Assembly (NCBI GenBank): GCA_019694345.1 | Contig: JAIBCA010000115.1 | Span: 25,001 to 89,000, forward strand | Length of the DNA stretch: 64,000 nucleotides | DNA from: Pyrinomonadaceae bacterium | Lineage (GTDB): Bacteria; Acidobacteriota; Blastocatellia; Pyrinomonadales; Pyrinomonadaceae | Direction: 5' to 3' | In this document: positions 18,311 through 26,171 of the stretch, in pieces | How positions within the stretch are numbered: position 1 is the stretch's first letter | Layout: the number at the start of each line of letters is the position of its first letter | Position numbers and translations under genes: made by a program | Notes under the pieces: model-generated | Told to the model about the DNA's origin: nothing | Database searches by the model: none | Seen by the model: the letters and a program-made list of their open reading frames with translations, nothing else

Positions 18311-19636
18311 TCAAAGCGCGGCCACAAGAGCGTCGATCTGCTCACGTGAGTTTGTTTCGGTCACACAAACAAGAAAATCATTCTCGCGTCCGCCGTAGTA
18401 TTTCGACAGTGCGAGTCCGCCGATGATGCCTTTATCGCAAACCGATCCCAAAACGTCGACAGCGGCACGAGGTCCGCGGACCACGAATTCGTTGAATGTT
18501 GGAGCCGAAAAGGGGAGCGAATAGCCGTCGAGTTCGGCGATCCTTTCCTTCGCATATGCCGCCTTTTGAGCGTTCTGCTCAGCGACCTCCTGGAGGCCCT
18601 TTTTCCCCATTGTTTCCATGTAAATGGTCGCGGCTAGCGCGATCAGGCCCTGATTGGTGCAAATATTTGACGTTGCCTTCTCGCGGCGGATATGTTGTTC
18701 GCGTGTAGATAGGGTCAAAACGAAACCGCGGTTGCCGTTCTTGTCATAAGCTATGCCGCACAGGCGTCCGGGCATCTGACGGACATATTTCTCCTGCGTA
18801 GCGAACAGGCCAAGGTGCGGGCCTCCAAAGCTCATCGGAACTCCCCAAGATTGTCCGTCGCCAACGACTATGTCGGCCCCACAAGCTCCGGGTGTCTTGA
18901 GTGATCCGAAAGAGATCGCCTCGGTAACAACAACTACAAATAGGGCTCCGACAGAATGAGCTGCGGCGGCGAGAGACTCGAGGTCTTCGATACAGCCGAA
19001 GAAATTCGGTGACTGCACGACTAACGCGGCGGTCTTGTCATCGAGTGCCGAGGTGTCAAGGATACGTCCCGTGGCTTCGTCGAAGTCGAGTTCAACGATC
19101 TCGGTATCACCATGTTGAGCATAGGTGACCGCAACCTCGCGATATTCTTTATGGACGCTCTTGGCAACGACGATCTTATCGCGACGTGTCACGCGTTGAG
19201 CCATAAGGTAAGCCTCAGCCATCGCGGTCGAACCGTCGTACATTGAGGCGTTCGAAACCTCCATTCCGGTCAACTGGCAAACGAGAGTCTGGAATTCGAA
19301 AATGTATTGGAGCGTGCCCTGGGATATTTCCGGTTGGTAAGGTGTATATGAGGTGAAAAACTCGGACCGCTGGATCAGGTGATCGACGACGGTGGGCGAA
19401 TAATGTGAATATACGCCGCCGCCCAAAAATGAGGGCTTTGACGTTCCGGTATTTTTTGCCGCCATTGCTTCCATTGCGGCGATCACTTCCGATTCGGCCA
19501 TCGGTTCCGTGACATTAAGCGAACGGCTGAGCTTTACATCATCGGGAATCGAGCGGAATAATTCTTTTGCATCGGTGAGGCCGACAGTTGCCAGCATTTC
19601 GTCACGTTCTTCGGGTGAATTCGGTATATATCTCAT
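18311..19636 (-). CDS. gcvPA: Glycine dehydrogenase (decarboxylating) subunit 1
   Basis: This is the 441-residue non-PLP half of the two-subunit P-protein. It starts MRYIPNSPEERDEMLATVG, the standard GcvPA opening (RYIPxTxxDxxxML). It contains YTPYQPEISQGTLQ and SNASMYDGSTAMAEA, both strongly conserved. It pairs with GcvPB (13092-14624) to form the glycine decarboxylase of the cleavage system. It opens a long minus-strand gene series. A terminator for the preceding genes lies 75 bp upstream (19711-19740), so it should have its own promoter. A TAATAT element about 30 nt before the start is a possible -10, but no good -35 was found. Confidence 0.95.
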   Translation of the reverse strand: MRYIPNSPEERDEMLATVGLTDAKELFRSIPDDVKLSRSLNVTEPMAESEVIAAMEAMAAKNTGTSKPSFLGGGVYSHYSPTVVDHLIQRSEFFTSYTPYQPEISQGTLQYIFEFQTLVCQLTGMEVSNASMYDGSTAMAEAYLMAQRVTRRDKIVVAKSVHKEYREVAVTYAQHGDTEIVELDFDEATGRILDTSALDDKTAALVVQSPNFFGCIEDLESLAAAAHSVGALFVVVVTEAISFGSLKTPGACGADIVVGDGQSWGVPMSFGGPHLGLFATQEKYVRQMPGRLCGIAYDKNGNRGFVLTLSTREQHIRREKATSNICTNQGLIALAATIYMETMGKKGLQEVAEQNAQKAAYAKERIAELDGYSLPFSAPTFNEFVVRGPRAAVDVLGSVCDKGIIGGLALSKYYGGRENDFLVCVTETNSREQIDALVAAL

Positions 19637-19710
19637 TGCTTTTCTATCAGGGACAAACCCTATATTAACAGAAGTCGTCGTGTGAACGGTAATGAGCCTC
19701 GAACTGTCGC

Positions 19711-19740
19711 AAAAAAGGCGGGGACGTCAATGCCCTCGCC
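19711..19740 (-). terminator. Rho-independent terminator after the two secreted-protein genes
   Basis: On the minus strand, GGCGAGGG pairs with CCCCGCC around a 9-nt loop with one mismatch, and TTTTTT follows immediately. It closes the 20329-21402/19771-20298 unit before gcvPA. Confidence 0.65.
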
Positions 19741-19770
19741 GGTAAAATGATCAAAAGGTGAAATTCTCGC

Positions 19771-20298
19771 CTATCGTCGCGGCAACTTGAAACTGCCTGT
19801 GAAGGTGTATGTTTCGGTCGTACCGTCGTCCCTGACGTTATCGCAAACGGCGGTGAATTTGCCTTCGACCATCCCGCCTTTTAGTGGGACGGAGATGATC
19901 TCATAGCTGCCGGATCTCGCCATGAACATAGGTACGTCGTTGAATGCAGTGGTTCGAACACTGAACGACGCCCCGTCACCTTCATCTCCGAATTGGTAAG
20001 TGCCCTTTTCCGCGCGAGGAATAAAGCCCTGAAAAGAAAAGCTCTTTTCGTCCCTACTATTGCTCGCCCCGTAAAAGAACATCAGTCTGCCATTCTGGGC
20101 ACCTTCGTTCATCGCATTGCCGTCAGCTGACTGGAATTGCAAACCGTTCACATCGACCTTCTGTCCATTGTGTTCGATCGTCATCGTGAAGAGTGCCGCC
20201 GATCCGGCCGGCGCCTTCGGCGGAACCGACTTCTGGCCAAATGCCACAATTGATGCGAGTAATGTGAAAGCCAATGCAGCGATTGTTCTCAATTTCAT
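19771..20298 (-). CDS. Small secreted beta-rich protein, function unknown
   Basis: This is a 175-residue protein with a clear signal peptide (MKLRTIAALAFTLLASIVAFG, cleavage near residue 21). The mature region alternates polar and hydrophobic residues and has no catalytic motif that I recognise. A segment such as RAEKGTYQFGDEGDGASFSV, then VEGKFTAVCDN and YTFTGSFKLPRR, suggests a small lipocalin-like or beta-sandwich fold. The C-terminal phrase G-x-F-x-hydrophobic is common in secreted calycin-like proteins. It follows the 357-residue secreted protein by 30 bp and the pair ends at its own terminator, so the two are likely co-expressed. No function can be assigned. Confidence 0.6.
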   Translation of the reverse strand: MKLRTIAALAFTLLASIVAFGQKSVPPKAPAGSAALFTMTIEHNGQKVDVNGLQFQSADGNAMNEGAQNGRLMFFYGASNSRDEKSFSFQGFIPRAEKGTYQFGDEGDGASFSVRTTAFNDVPMFMARSGSYEIISVPLKGGMVEGKFTAVCDNVRDDGTTETYTFTGSFKLPRR

Positions 20299-20328
20299 AA
20301 AAACTTGTCTCCAGTTGATTTCTGCTTA

Positions 20329-21402
20329 TTAATTTGTAGACCGCCTGACCTTGAATTTCACGTGGATCCGGCCGCGAACAATGTTGCCTGCGGCATCAGC
20401 TGAGTAAATGGCCGAATTCATCACTCCGGTCGAGAGATCTGGCGTCAGATCCTGAACGATCACCTCACCTCCGCATTTTGCCTTAAAAGTCTCGGAATGA
20501 AGTTCGCCGCAGCCTGCACCATTGTTTATCGAACGCAGAAATAGGTTGATGCCCGTCTGATCGTCCGCGTCTAGCGGATGGCGCCCAAGGTTCCACCCCT
20601 TGAATGAGAAGCTAAGTTCCTCTCCGATCGGAGCTATAGTGCCGGGTTTGGGGGCTCCCGCAAGTGACTTTAGTCCGCTGATCGTGTAAACGGAAAGGTC
20701 CTGTTTCGCATCATAAAATGATCGGGCATTAGCGCTCAGAGCTTCAAGATTGATATCGGCCCGTTCCTTTTCCATCATTTTCTTTGCGGCTTCGAGCTTC
20801 TCAAGCGTCCCGGGCGGCAAATTTTTTACTACCCTCGGATCCATACCTGCAACAGCAGGCAATTTGACTGCATCGGTGACCACGGTCGTGTACCGGGCAT
20901 CCTTAAGCCCGATTCCGGGAATGTTAATGATGACAAGATTGTCAGAGTCGGCGATCTGGATGGTTTCGAATAAGATCACCTTTGGCAGGTAGGGAAGCAA
21001 CGGCATCAGTTCAACCGTTACAACGCACTTTTTCCCGGCGGGCAACGCTTTCGGGGCGGTAAAGTTATATGTTGCGTCATCGATCCCGACCAGAATTCCG
21101 CCGCCGTCAACAACTTTCCAATTGGCGAACTTGTAATATGGATTCCCCGGCCCAAGGACGCGGTCGAACGGAACCGAGTCTTTCTTTACCTTTCCATCCT
21201 CTCCCTTTGGATAGATCAGCATACGAACTCGAAGCGGAGTCGATTCACCGACATCGAGAAGTCCTTTTTCGGCCTCGAGCGTAAGGTTCTGGCCTTTTTC
21301 AGCGATCGTTTGGTCGCGTTCAAGTTCAGAGACCGCGTCCTTTTGGGCAACGATCACTAATGGGATCGATAAAGTTACAATAATGCTTAATAGGGTCTTC
21401 AT
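20329..21402 (-). CDS. Secreted protein of unknown function, beta-rich
   Basis: This is a 357-residue protein with a signal peptide (MKTLLSIIVTLSIPLVIVAQ). The mature part has the character of an extracellular beta-sandwich region (KGLLDVGESTPLRVRMLIYP, later CVVTVELMPLLPY). A short charged helix in the middle (LEKLEAAKKMMEKERADINL) is followed by another beta-rich domain with two cysteines (CGELHSETFKAKCGGE), probably disulfide-bonded. No family is recognised. It lies downstream of the gcvH terminator and upstream of a second small secreted protein, forming a two-gene unit. Its ATG is preceded by GGATGA 6-8 nt upstream. Confidence 0.6.
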   Translation of the reverse strand: MKTLLSIIVTLSIPLVIVAQKDAVSELERDQTIAEKGQNLTLEAEKGLLDVGESTPLRVRMLIYPKGEDGKVKKDSVPFDRVLGPGNPYYKFANWKVVDGGGILVGIDDATYNFTAPKALPAGKKCVVTVELMPLLPYLPKVILFETIQIADSDNLVIINIPGIGLKDARYTTVVTDAVKLPAVAGMDPRVVKNLPPGTLEKLEAAKKMMEKERADINLEALSANARSFYDAKQDLSVYTISGLKSLAGAPKPGTIAPIGEELSFSFKGWNLGRHPLDADDQTGINLFLRSINNGAGCGELHSETFKAKCGGEVIVQDLTPDLSTGVMNSAIYSADAAGNIVRGRIHVKFKVRRSTN

Positions 21403-21481
21403 ATTGTCATCCGGTGGTGTCAGGCACGTAGCTTAGACGAAGATAGACCGCAAGTTTTGCGTTGAAATTGATCCGCGTTTA

Positions 21482-21517
21482 CAAGAAAAGCGAGCGCTCA
21501 CAGAGGAAGCGCTCGCT
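21482..21517 (-). terminator. Rho-independent terminator of gcvT-gcvH
   Basis: A perfect 10-bp stem (AGCGAGCGCT, 21489-21498, with AGCGCTCGCT, 21508-21517) encloses a 9-nt loop. On the minus strand it is followed by TTTTCTTGT. It lies 28 bp after the gcvH stop. Confidence 0.9.
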
Positions 21518-21544
21518 GATTAATGGCCCGTAGTGGGAAACCGC

Positions 21545-21934
21545 TCAGTTCGAAGCTTCCAGATACTCCTCGTACTCGGCTGCAGAAAGCATCGCATCTG
21601 CTTCGCCGGGGTTATCCATTTTGACCTTTACCATCCAACCCGAATTGTACGGATCGTTATTGACGGCCTCCGGCGTATCGTTAAGGCCTTCGTTGACCTC
21701 GACGACCTCGCCGGCAACCGGGGTAAATATCTCAGAGACAGCTTTAACCGACTCAACGGAACCAAATGACTCGTGCGTGCCAAACTTATCACCAACACGG
21801 GGCATATCGATATACACCACATCTCCGAGGCTATGCTGAGCATAATCAGTGATGCCGATGGTCGCCACGTCGCCGTTGACGTTAACGTACTCGTGGTCTT
21901 TGCTGTAACGTAAATTCTCAGGAATGTTAGACAT
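21545..21934 (-). CDS. gcvH: Glycine cleavage system H protein
   Basis: This is a 129-residue lipoyl carrier protein that shuttles the aminomethyl group between P-, T- and L-proteins. It opens MSNIPENLRYSKDHEYV, the conserved GcvH start. The lipoylated lysine is Lys64 in GSVESVKAVSE. The tail NDPYNSGWMVKVK is also conserved. ATG 21934 was chosen over upstream in-frame starts because it matches the family N-terminus and begins after the gcvT stop (21975). GAGG lies about 15 nt upstream. It follows gcvT by 40 bp and is closed by a strong terminator. No gene for the L-protein is in the window. Confidence 0.95.
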   Translation of the reverse strand: MSNIPENLRYSKDHEYVNVNGDVATIGITDYAQHSLGDVVYIDMPRVGDKFGTHESFGSVESVKAVSEIFTPVAGEVVEVNEGLNDTPEAVNNDPYNSGWMVKVKMDNPGEADAMLSAAEYEEYLEASN

Positions 21935-21974
21935 AGATTGTGGATCTGACCTCGTTAAAATTGTAAAACTCGGA

Positions 21975-23090
21975 CTATTTTGACCGCTTATAAAATGGCG
22001 TAGGAACAACTTTGGCAGCGATCTGTCGCCCTCTCACATCGATTGTAATTTCTTGCCCGTCAATTGCAAACTGCGGAGGCAAAAATGCGAGGCCGATATT
22101 CTTCTTAAGAAATGGCGCCGGGCTGCCCGAAGTTACAACGCCCGTCTTTTCCCCGCCGACGTAGACATCGCAGCCATCGCGGGCGATTCCGGGTTCGGTC
22201 ATTTCAAAACCCGCAATCTTCCGCGTCAGTCCTTCTTCCTTTTGTCTTGCAATTATCTCCGATCCGGTAAAAGGACCCTTTTGAAACTTTGTTATCCATC
22301 CGAGCCCCGCTTCAAGCGGTGAAATATCATCGCCGAGTTCGTGCCCGTACAGAGACATTGCGGCTTCGAGACGAAGTGTGTTCCGGGCAGCGAGCCCGCA
22401 GGGAAGTATGCCACCCTTCGCACCGTAATTACCGGTTTCCAGGATCTTGTTCCAAAGCTGTTCAGCCGTGTCGGCCGCCGCATATATCTCAAAGCCGTCT
22501 TCGCCGGTGTAACCGGTCCGCGAGATGATCGCATCGACGCCGTCAACCCGCCCGGTGGTGAAATGGTAGTATTTTATCGCAGCCAGATCGGTCTCGGTCA
22601 GATTTTGAACGATCGCCGTCGCATCGGGTCCCTGGATCGCGATCTGACAATATTCTGAACTGGCATTATGGAGTTCAACGCGTTCGTCTTTCTTGTGTGA
22701 GGTGATCCAGGCCCAATCCTTTTCAGTTGTTCCGGCGTTAACCACTAACAGGAGTTTCTCCTGTCCAAATCGATATACCAGGAGATCATCGACCACGCCG
22801 CCGTTATCGTTCGTCATCGCCGAGTAGTGTGCCTGGCCATCGACCAGTTTCAATACATCGTTGGTCGTCAATCTGTTGACGAAACTGATCGCGTCCGGTC
22901 CCTCGACCCAGATCTCGCCCATATGCGACACGTCGAAAAGCCCGGATCGGGTGCGGGTCGCCATATGTTCTTCTATCACTCCGGCCGTATATTGGACCGG
23001 CATGTCCCAACCGCCAAAATCGACCATTCGACCACCCAATGCCCGATGAGCATCGTTGAGCGGAGTCTTTTTCAATGCACCTGATGTCAT
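21975..23090 (-). CDS. gcvT: Glycine cleavage system T protein (aminomethyltransferase)
   Basis: This is a 371-residue tetrahydrofolate-dependent aminomethyltransferase that converts the H-bound intermediate to methylene-THF and ammonia. The N-terminal [20 protein letters not shown] and [12 protein letters not shown] are GcvT signatures. The [11 protein letters not shown] motif and the C-terminal OB-like domain are complete. Start ATG 23090 gives the standard N-terminus. A putative promoter lies about 85-110 nt upstream. I looked for a glycine riboswitch in the 280-bp gap before it and did not find the conserved cores. Confidence 0.95.
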   Translation of the reverse strand: MTSGALKKTPLNDAHRALGGRMVDFGGWDMPVQYTAGVIEEHMATRTRSGLFDVSHMGEIWVEGPDAISFVNRLTTNDVLKLVDGQAHYSAMTNDNGGVVDDLLVYRFGQEKLLLVVNAGTTEKDWAWITSHKKDERVELHNASSEYCQIAIQGPDATAIVQNLTETDLAAIKYYHFTTGRVDGVDAIISRTGYTGEDGFEIYAAADTAEQLWNKILETGNYGAKGGILPCGLAARNTLRLEAAMSLYGHELGDDISPLEAGLGWITKFQKGPFTGSEIIARQKEEGLTRKIAGFEMTEPGIARDGCDVYVGGEKTGVVTSGSPAPFLKKNIGLAFLPPQFAIDGQEITIDVRGRQIAAKVVPTPFYKRSK

Positions 23091-23173
23091 ATAACCTGAG
23101 TGTAATTTAGTTTCACTCCGCACTACAAGTCATCTGTGCAAAGTTGGGTACCTAGTGAAGTAATCGGCATCAA

Positions 23174-23201
23174 ATTATCCGCCGGTTGAATCTAAAATCA
23201 A
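23174..23201 (-). promoter_or_regulatory. Possible sigma70 promoter for gcvT-gcvH
   Basis: On the minus strand, TTGATT (23201-23196) and GATAAT (23179-23174) are separated by 16 nt, 84 nt before the gcvT start. The -10 is a good match and the -35 moderate. Confidence 0.4.
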
Positions 23202-23281
23202 AAAAAACAGCTGAAGAATGTAATGATTTTCGAAAAAACGACATTTAATAAGTGAGGCCGCGGCGCAAACCTGAAACGTAG

Positions 23282-23309
23282 CCGGCTCTTCGAGGGGTTG
23301 GTGAGCCGG
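23282..23309. repeat. Inverted repeat in the gap upstream of gcvT
   Basis: CCGGCTC (23282-23288) and GAGCCGG (23303-23309) form a 7-bp stem with a 14-nt loop. It lies between the end of the TPR operon and the gcvT promoter region. No T-tract follows on either strand. It may help end or protect the upstream transcript. Confidence 0.35.
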
Positions 23310-23367
23310 TGAAAGATCAGAATTGTTACGCGGCCCGCACGCAATCAGGTGTCCGGGGATTGGTCGG

Positions 23368-23946
23368 CTAGTTCTTGCCCTTTTTCATTTCCGTCGGGAG
23401 TTTAGCGACGGCCTCGATGATCTCGTCACAGTCTTCGATAATGTCAAGCAAAAGGCCGCGTTCCGCCTTAACCTCGGTCTTCGAAAGTTCGTCGTTAAAA
23501 ATGGGCCGGTAACGAACGGCGGCCGAACCCAAACTGCGAACGGCTTTGGAAAAGAGAGCTTTAGGATCCTTTGGCTTTTTGCCTTCGTCTTCGTTGATGA
23601 TCGCCGAGTCCGGGCGGGCCGCCAGATTATCGATGTCATCGATCGCTTTCTGAATTATCCTTTCGATATCACTGAGCATCTCTGCCCGCGTGCCGCTCGG
23701 CGACGGCCCCCAAATATCCTTTTCTTTAACAGATCTTCCGTTTGCCGAGTTGCCGAGTCCGATCACGGCCATACGGCGGTCAACGGCGTGAACTAAGACG
23801 CCGATCCTCTCGTCGATCTGCTGAGCCTCACGAACGATCTCGATTTCCTCGTCGGTCAAATAATCGCGACGTTGAGCGTCGGCGGTCGTCGGGGCAGCAA
23901 TGATCAGAAGCACGATCGCGGCCAAAACATTTCCCAGGAACTTCAT
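23368..23946 (-). CDS. Secreted helical protein, third gene of TPR operon, function unknown
   Basis: This is a 192-residue protein with signal peptide MKFLGNVLAAIVLLIIAAPTTADA. The mature part is predominantly charged and helical (DEEIEIVREAQQIDERIGVL, LSDIERIIQKAIDDIDNLA, LLLDIIEDCDEIIEAVAKLP) with no known motif. ATG 23946 is chosen because it begins the signal peptide and starts 4 bp after the stop of the preceding gene. Together with the two upstream genes it forms a tight operon of three exported proteins. I do not recognise the family. The gene ends with a K/G-rich tail. Confidence 0.6.
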   Translation of the reverse strand: MKFLGNVLAAIVLLIIAAPTTADAQRRDYLTDEEIEIVREAQQIDERIGVLVHAVDRRMAVIGLGNSANGRSVKEKDIWGPSPSGTRAEMLSDIERIIQKAIDDIDNLAARPDSAIINEDEGKKPKDPKALFSKAVRSLGSAAVRYRPIFNDELSKTEVKAERGLLLDIIEDCDEIIEAVAKLPTEMKKGKN

Positions 23947-23950
23947 AAAG

Positions 23951-24529
23951 CTAATTTCGTCGCGGCTCTCTGACGACCGTGTCGCCAAACAATGGTTCGA
24001 GAGCCTTCGATCGGGCATCTCTGATGTATTTGATCGTTGATTTTACAAATGGTTCGTAGCGGAGCGGCAACTCTCGGCGGATCAGTTCTATCTTTGGAAC
24101 ATAGCCCCGCAAGCCGATCTCGAAACGTTTAAAATTGCTCAGCACCTTATCACTGTTGTTGTCACTTCGAAGAAGAAAATCGATGGTATTGTCGAGGATT
24201 CCCAAAAAGCCGCCAAGTTCGGTGTACATCTTTTCGAAATCCTCTAGCCCGGCCGCTTTCTCAGCAGCGGCTATACGAGCGTTCATGAGTTCGAGGGCAA
24301 CAAGCGTTCTGGCCTTGACGTCTCTTTCACGGGTCAGCCTGATGCCCTCGTCGCGAGTGATCACCCGAACGGGCGGCGGTGCCGATTCGTCTGGGTCGGT
24401 CTGGCCGGCAACAATTCCGGACGAAGCGGCCAAAACGATCGTTGACAGGCAATAAAGGCCGACATATCGTTTGATGCCGAGCCATCGCCTTGGTCGCCCT
24501 TTATCTGAAATGCTCTGGCCGATCATCAC
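23951..24529 (-). CDS. Exported helical protein, second gene of TPR operon, function unknown
   Basis: This is a 192-residue protein with a cytoplasmic basic stretch (KGRPRRWLGIKR) and then one hydrophobic segment (YVGLYCLSTIVLAASSGIVAG), which acts as a signal peptide or anchor. The remainder is alpha-helical and charged (RLTRERDVKARTLVALELMN, FEKMYTELGGFLGILDNTID). Its overall style resembles the next gene product, so the two may be distant relatives or form a complex. It overlaps the TPR gene by four bases (ATGA) and is 4 bp from the following gene. That means one transcript with translational coupling. No catalytic motif is seen. Confidence 0.6.
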   Translation of the reverse strand: MMIGQSISDKGRPRRWLGIKRYVGLYCLSTIVLAASSGIVAGQTDPDESAPPPVRVITRDEGIRLTRERDVKARTLVALELMNARIAAAEKAAGLEDFEKMYTELGGFLGILDNTIDFLLRSDNNSDKVLSNFKRFEIGLRGYVPKIELIRRELPLRYEPFVKSTIKYIRDARSKALEPLFGDTVVREPRRN

Positions 24530-25962
24530 TTCTTTCCCTTTTTTTCCTTTATCTGACGCTGCAATATCGGGATCCGCAATTCGACCTTCTCGATCTCAAG
24601 TTGATTTTTGGCCGGGTCGGCAATTCGCAGGAACTGTTGGTAATTTGCCATAGCGTCGAGATACTCGGCAAGCTGGTCATGGCAAATGGCCAGGAAAAAA
24701 TAGGCGGCCGGCAGATCGGGCTGTTTCGCCGTGAGCCACATATATTCCTGTTTAGCTTCAGCGTATCGCTTAAGCTGGAACAGCGCGGTTGCCAGATTAG
24801 CATGTGCTGTCGAATTGTCAGGAGCGATCGCCAGCAGCTTTCTGAAAAGCCCTACCGCTTGATCAAACATTTTCGCTTGAACAAGGGCAGCGCCAAATCC
24901 GATCGCGTGGTTGATATTGTTAGGCTCGGCCTCAGACGCACGTTTGCAGTAATCGATCGCCTTGGCCGGTGCAGCTACGCGGTACAGAGAGCACAATCGA
25001 CCTAAGACGCTGGGGTTGAACGGATCATTCGCTAATTGCTTTTCGAGTTCGGGAGCATTGTCAGACGTCGCTGCGGCCAATCGCGTACGGAACGCCGTAG
25101 CCTCGCCCGCGAGTGGCCCCTTGATCGCTTCGAGCAGTTTGAGAGCCTCCTCATTTCGGCCATATGCAGCGTGAACCATCGCTCGTAGCAGCTTTGTTTC
25201 GTCCGCTTCCGGTTCTATCCGTTCAAGAACCGACACGGTCTCTGATGCTTTGACAGTGTCACCTTCGGCGAGAGCAATCTTGGTCAACTCTGACAGAGCG
25301 AAACGGTTGCGGGGATCGAGAGCGAGAGCGTTGGTCAGGCTCGATTTGGCACTTTGCTGCCGGCCAAGAGCGTTTTCGAGTGCGGCTCGGGCGGTCCACA
25401 ACGAAGCCGTTGGCTTTGCTTTGCCAGTTTGAACTATGATCTTACCCAATAGTTCATTCAGGACCGCTGCCGGTGCATTTGAGCGCAACTTCAATTCGGC
25501 CATCGCGGCGAGAGCCGGAAAGCTCTGATCGTCTATCTCGAGAGCCTTGGCTAGCACCTTTTCCGCCGCAGTGAGATCGCCGCCCGAAAGCAGAAGTGAA
25601 CCGAGGCTCGTCAAAGGCAGTGTCCAGTCCGGACGCAACTCAACTGCCCGTCGAAATGCCTTCTCTGCGTTGGCCGTCTGGCCGAGACTCAATTGGGCCG
25701 AACCGCATTGATATTCCGCCTCAGGGAAATCCGGAAAAACCTTGAGTGCCTTTCTATATAGAACGATGGCCCCTGCAATATCGCCCTTTTCGTGAAGCTC
25801 TTGAGCCTGATTGAATATCGCTACGGCATCCTGTACAGGATCGTCGGTTTCTTGAGCCGAAACCGACGGCAGAATGTTCGCAAACAAAAAAAAGCCTGCG
25901 AGAATGGCGAGGCCGATCCTTGAATAGGTGGAACCGGTAAAACGGGAACTGCGAGTCAGCAT
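24526..25962 (-). CDS. Exported TPR-repeat protein
   Basis: This is a 478-residue protein with a signal peptide (LAILAGFFLFANILPSVSA). It is otherwise built of tetratricopeptide repeats from about residue 45 to 470. Clear repeats include AIVLYRKALKVFPDFPEAEY, AEKAFRRAVELRPDW and AKQEYMWLTAKQPDLPAAYF. TPR arrays are protein-binding scaffolds, here placed in the periplasm or outer membrane. It is first in a three-gene operon, overlapping the second gene by four bases. It is divergent from larE, with a perfect 18-bp palindrome in between. No other domain is present. Confidence 0.8.
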   Translation of the reverse strand: MLTRSSRFTGSTYSRIGLAILAGFFLFANILPSVSAQETDDPVQDAVAIFNQAQELHEKGDIAGAIVLYRKALKVFPDFPEAEYQCGSAQLSLGQTANAEKAFRRAVELRPDWTLPLTSLGSLLLSGGDLTAAEKVLAKALEIDDQSFPALAAMAELKLRSNAPAAVLNELLGKIIVQTGKAKPTASLWTARAALENALGRQQSAKSSLTNALALDPRNRFALSELTKIALAEGDTVKASETVSVLERIEPEADETKLLRAMVHAAYGRNEEALKLLEAIKGPLAGEATAFRTRLAAATSDNAPELEKQLANDPFNPSVLGRLCSLYRVAAPAKAIDYCKRASEAEPNNINHAIGFGAALVQAKMFDQAVGLFRKLLAIAPDNSTAHANLATALFQLKRYAEAKQEYMWLTAKQPDLPAAYFFLAICHDQLAEYLDAMANYQQFLRIADPAKNQLEIEKVELRIPILQRQIKEKKGKK

Positions 25963-25986
25963 TAATTAATGTTTAGCAATATTAAC

Positions 25987-26004
25987 ACTCGAGGTACCTC
26001 GAGT
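25987..26004. promoter_or_regulatory. Perfect 18-bp palindrome, candidate operator between TPR operon and larE
   Basis: The sequence ACTCGAGGTACCTCGAGT equals its own reverse complement over 18 bp. It lies 25 bp upstream of the TPR-operon start codon, in the gap before larE. Perfect symmetry with no loop suits a dimeric DNA-binding protein better than an RNA hairpin. The cognate regulator is unknown. Confidence 0.45.
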
Positions 26005-26171
26005 CCATATTTGTTTAGTTAATGCAGCGATTAATTTTGGTTTCAATCATTTGCTTCAAACATTTTGGTGAGCTAACATTTTCTTTACTGGTCATGACAG
26101 GGCCTAACCCGCCAAACCGCCATCAAATGTACTCATATCCCCAATCATCTCAAGCTCAACAGGACATCGAG

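Noticed and set aside
23225..23312. c-di-GMP-like motif (GGCGCAAACC) on the plus strand
   Set aside because: Core elements are incomplete, and the strand has no gene downstream to control.
23091..23367. Glycine riboswitch upstream of gcvT
   Set aside because: The conserved glycine-aptamer cores could not be found on the minus strand. Only a simple inverted repeat is present.
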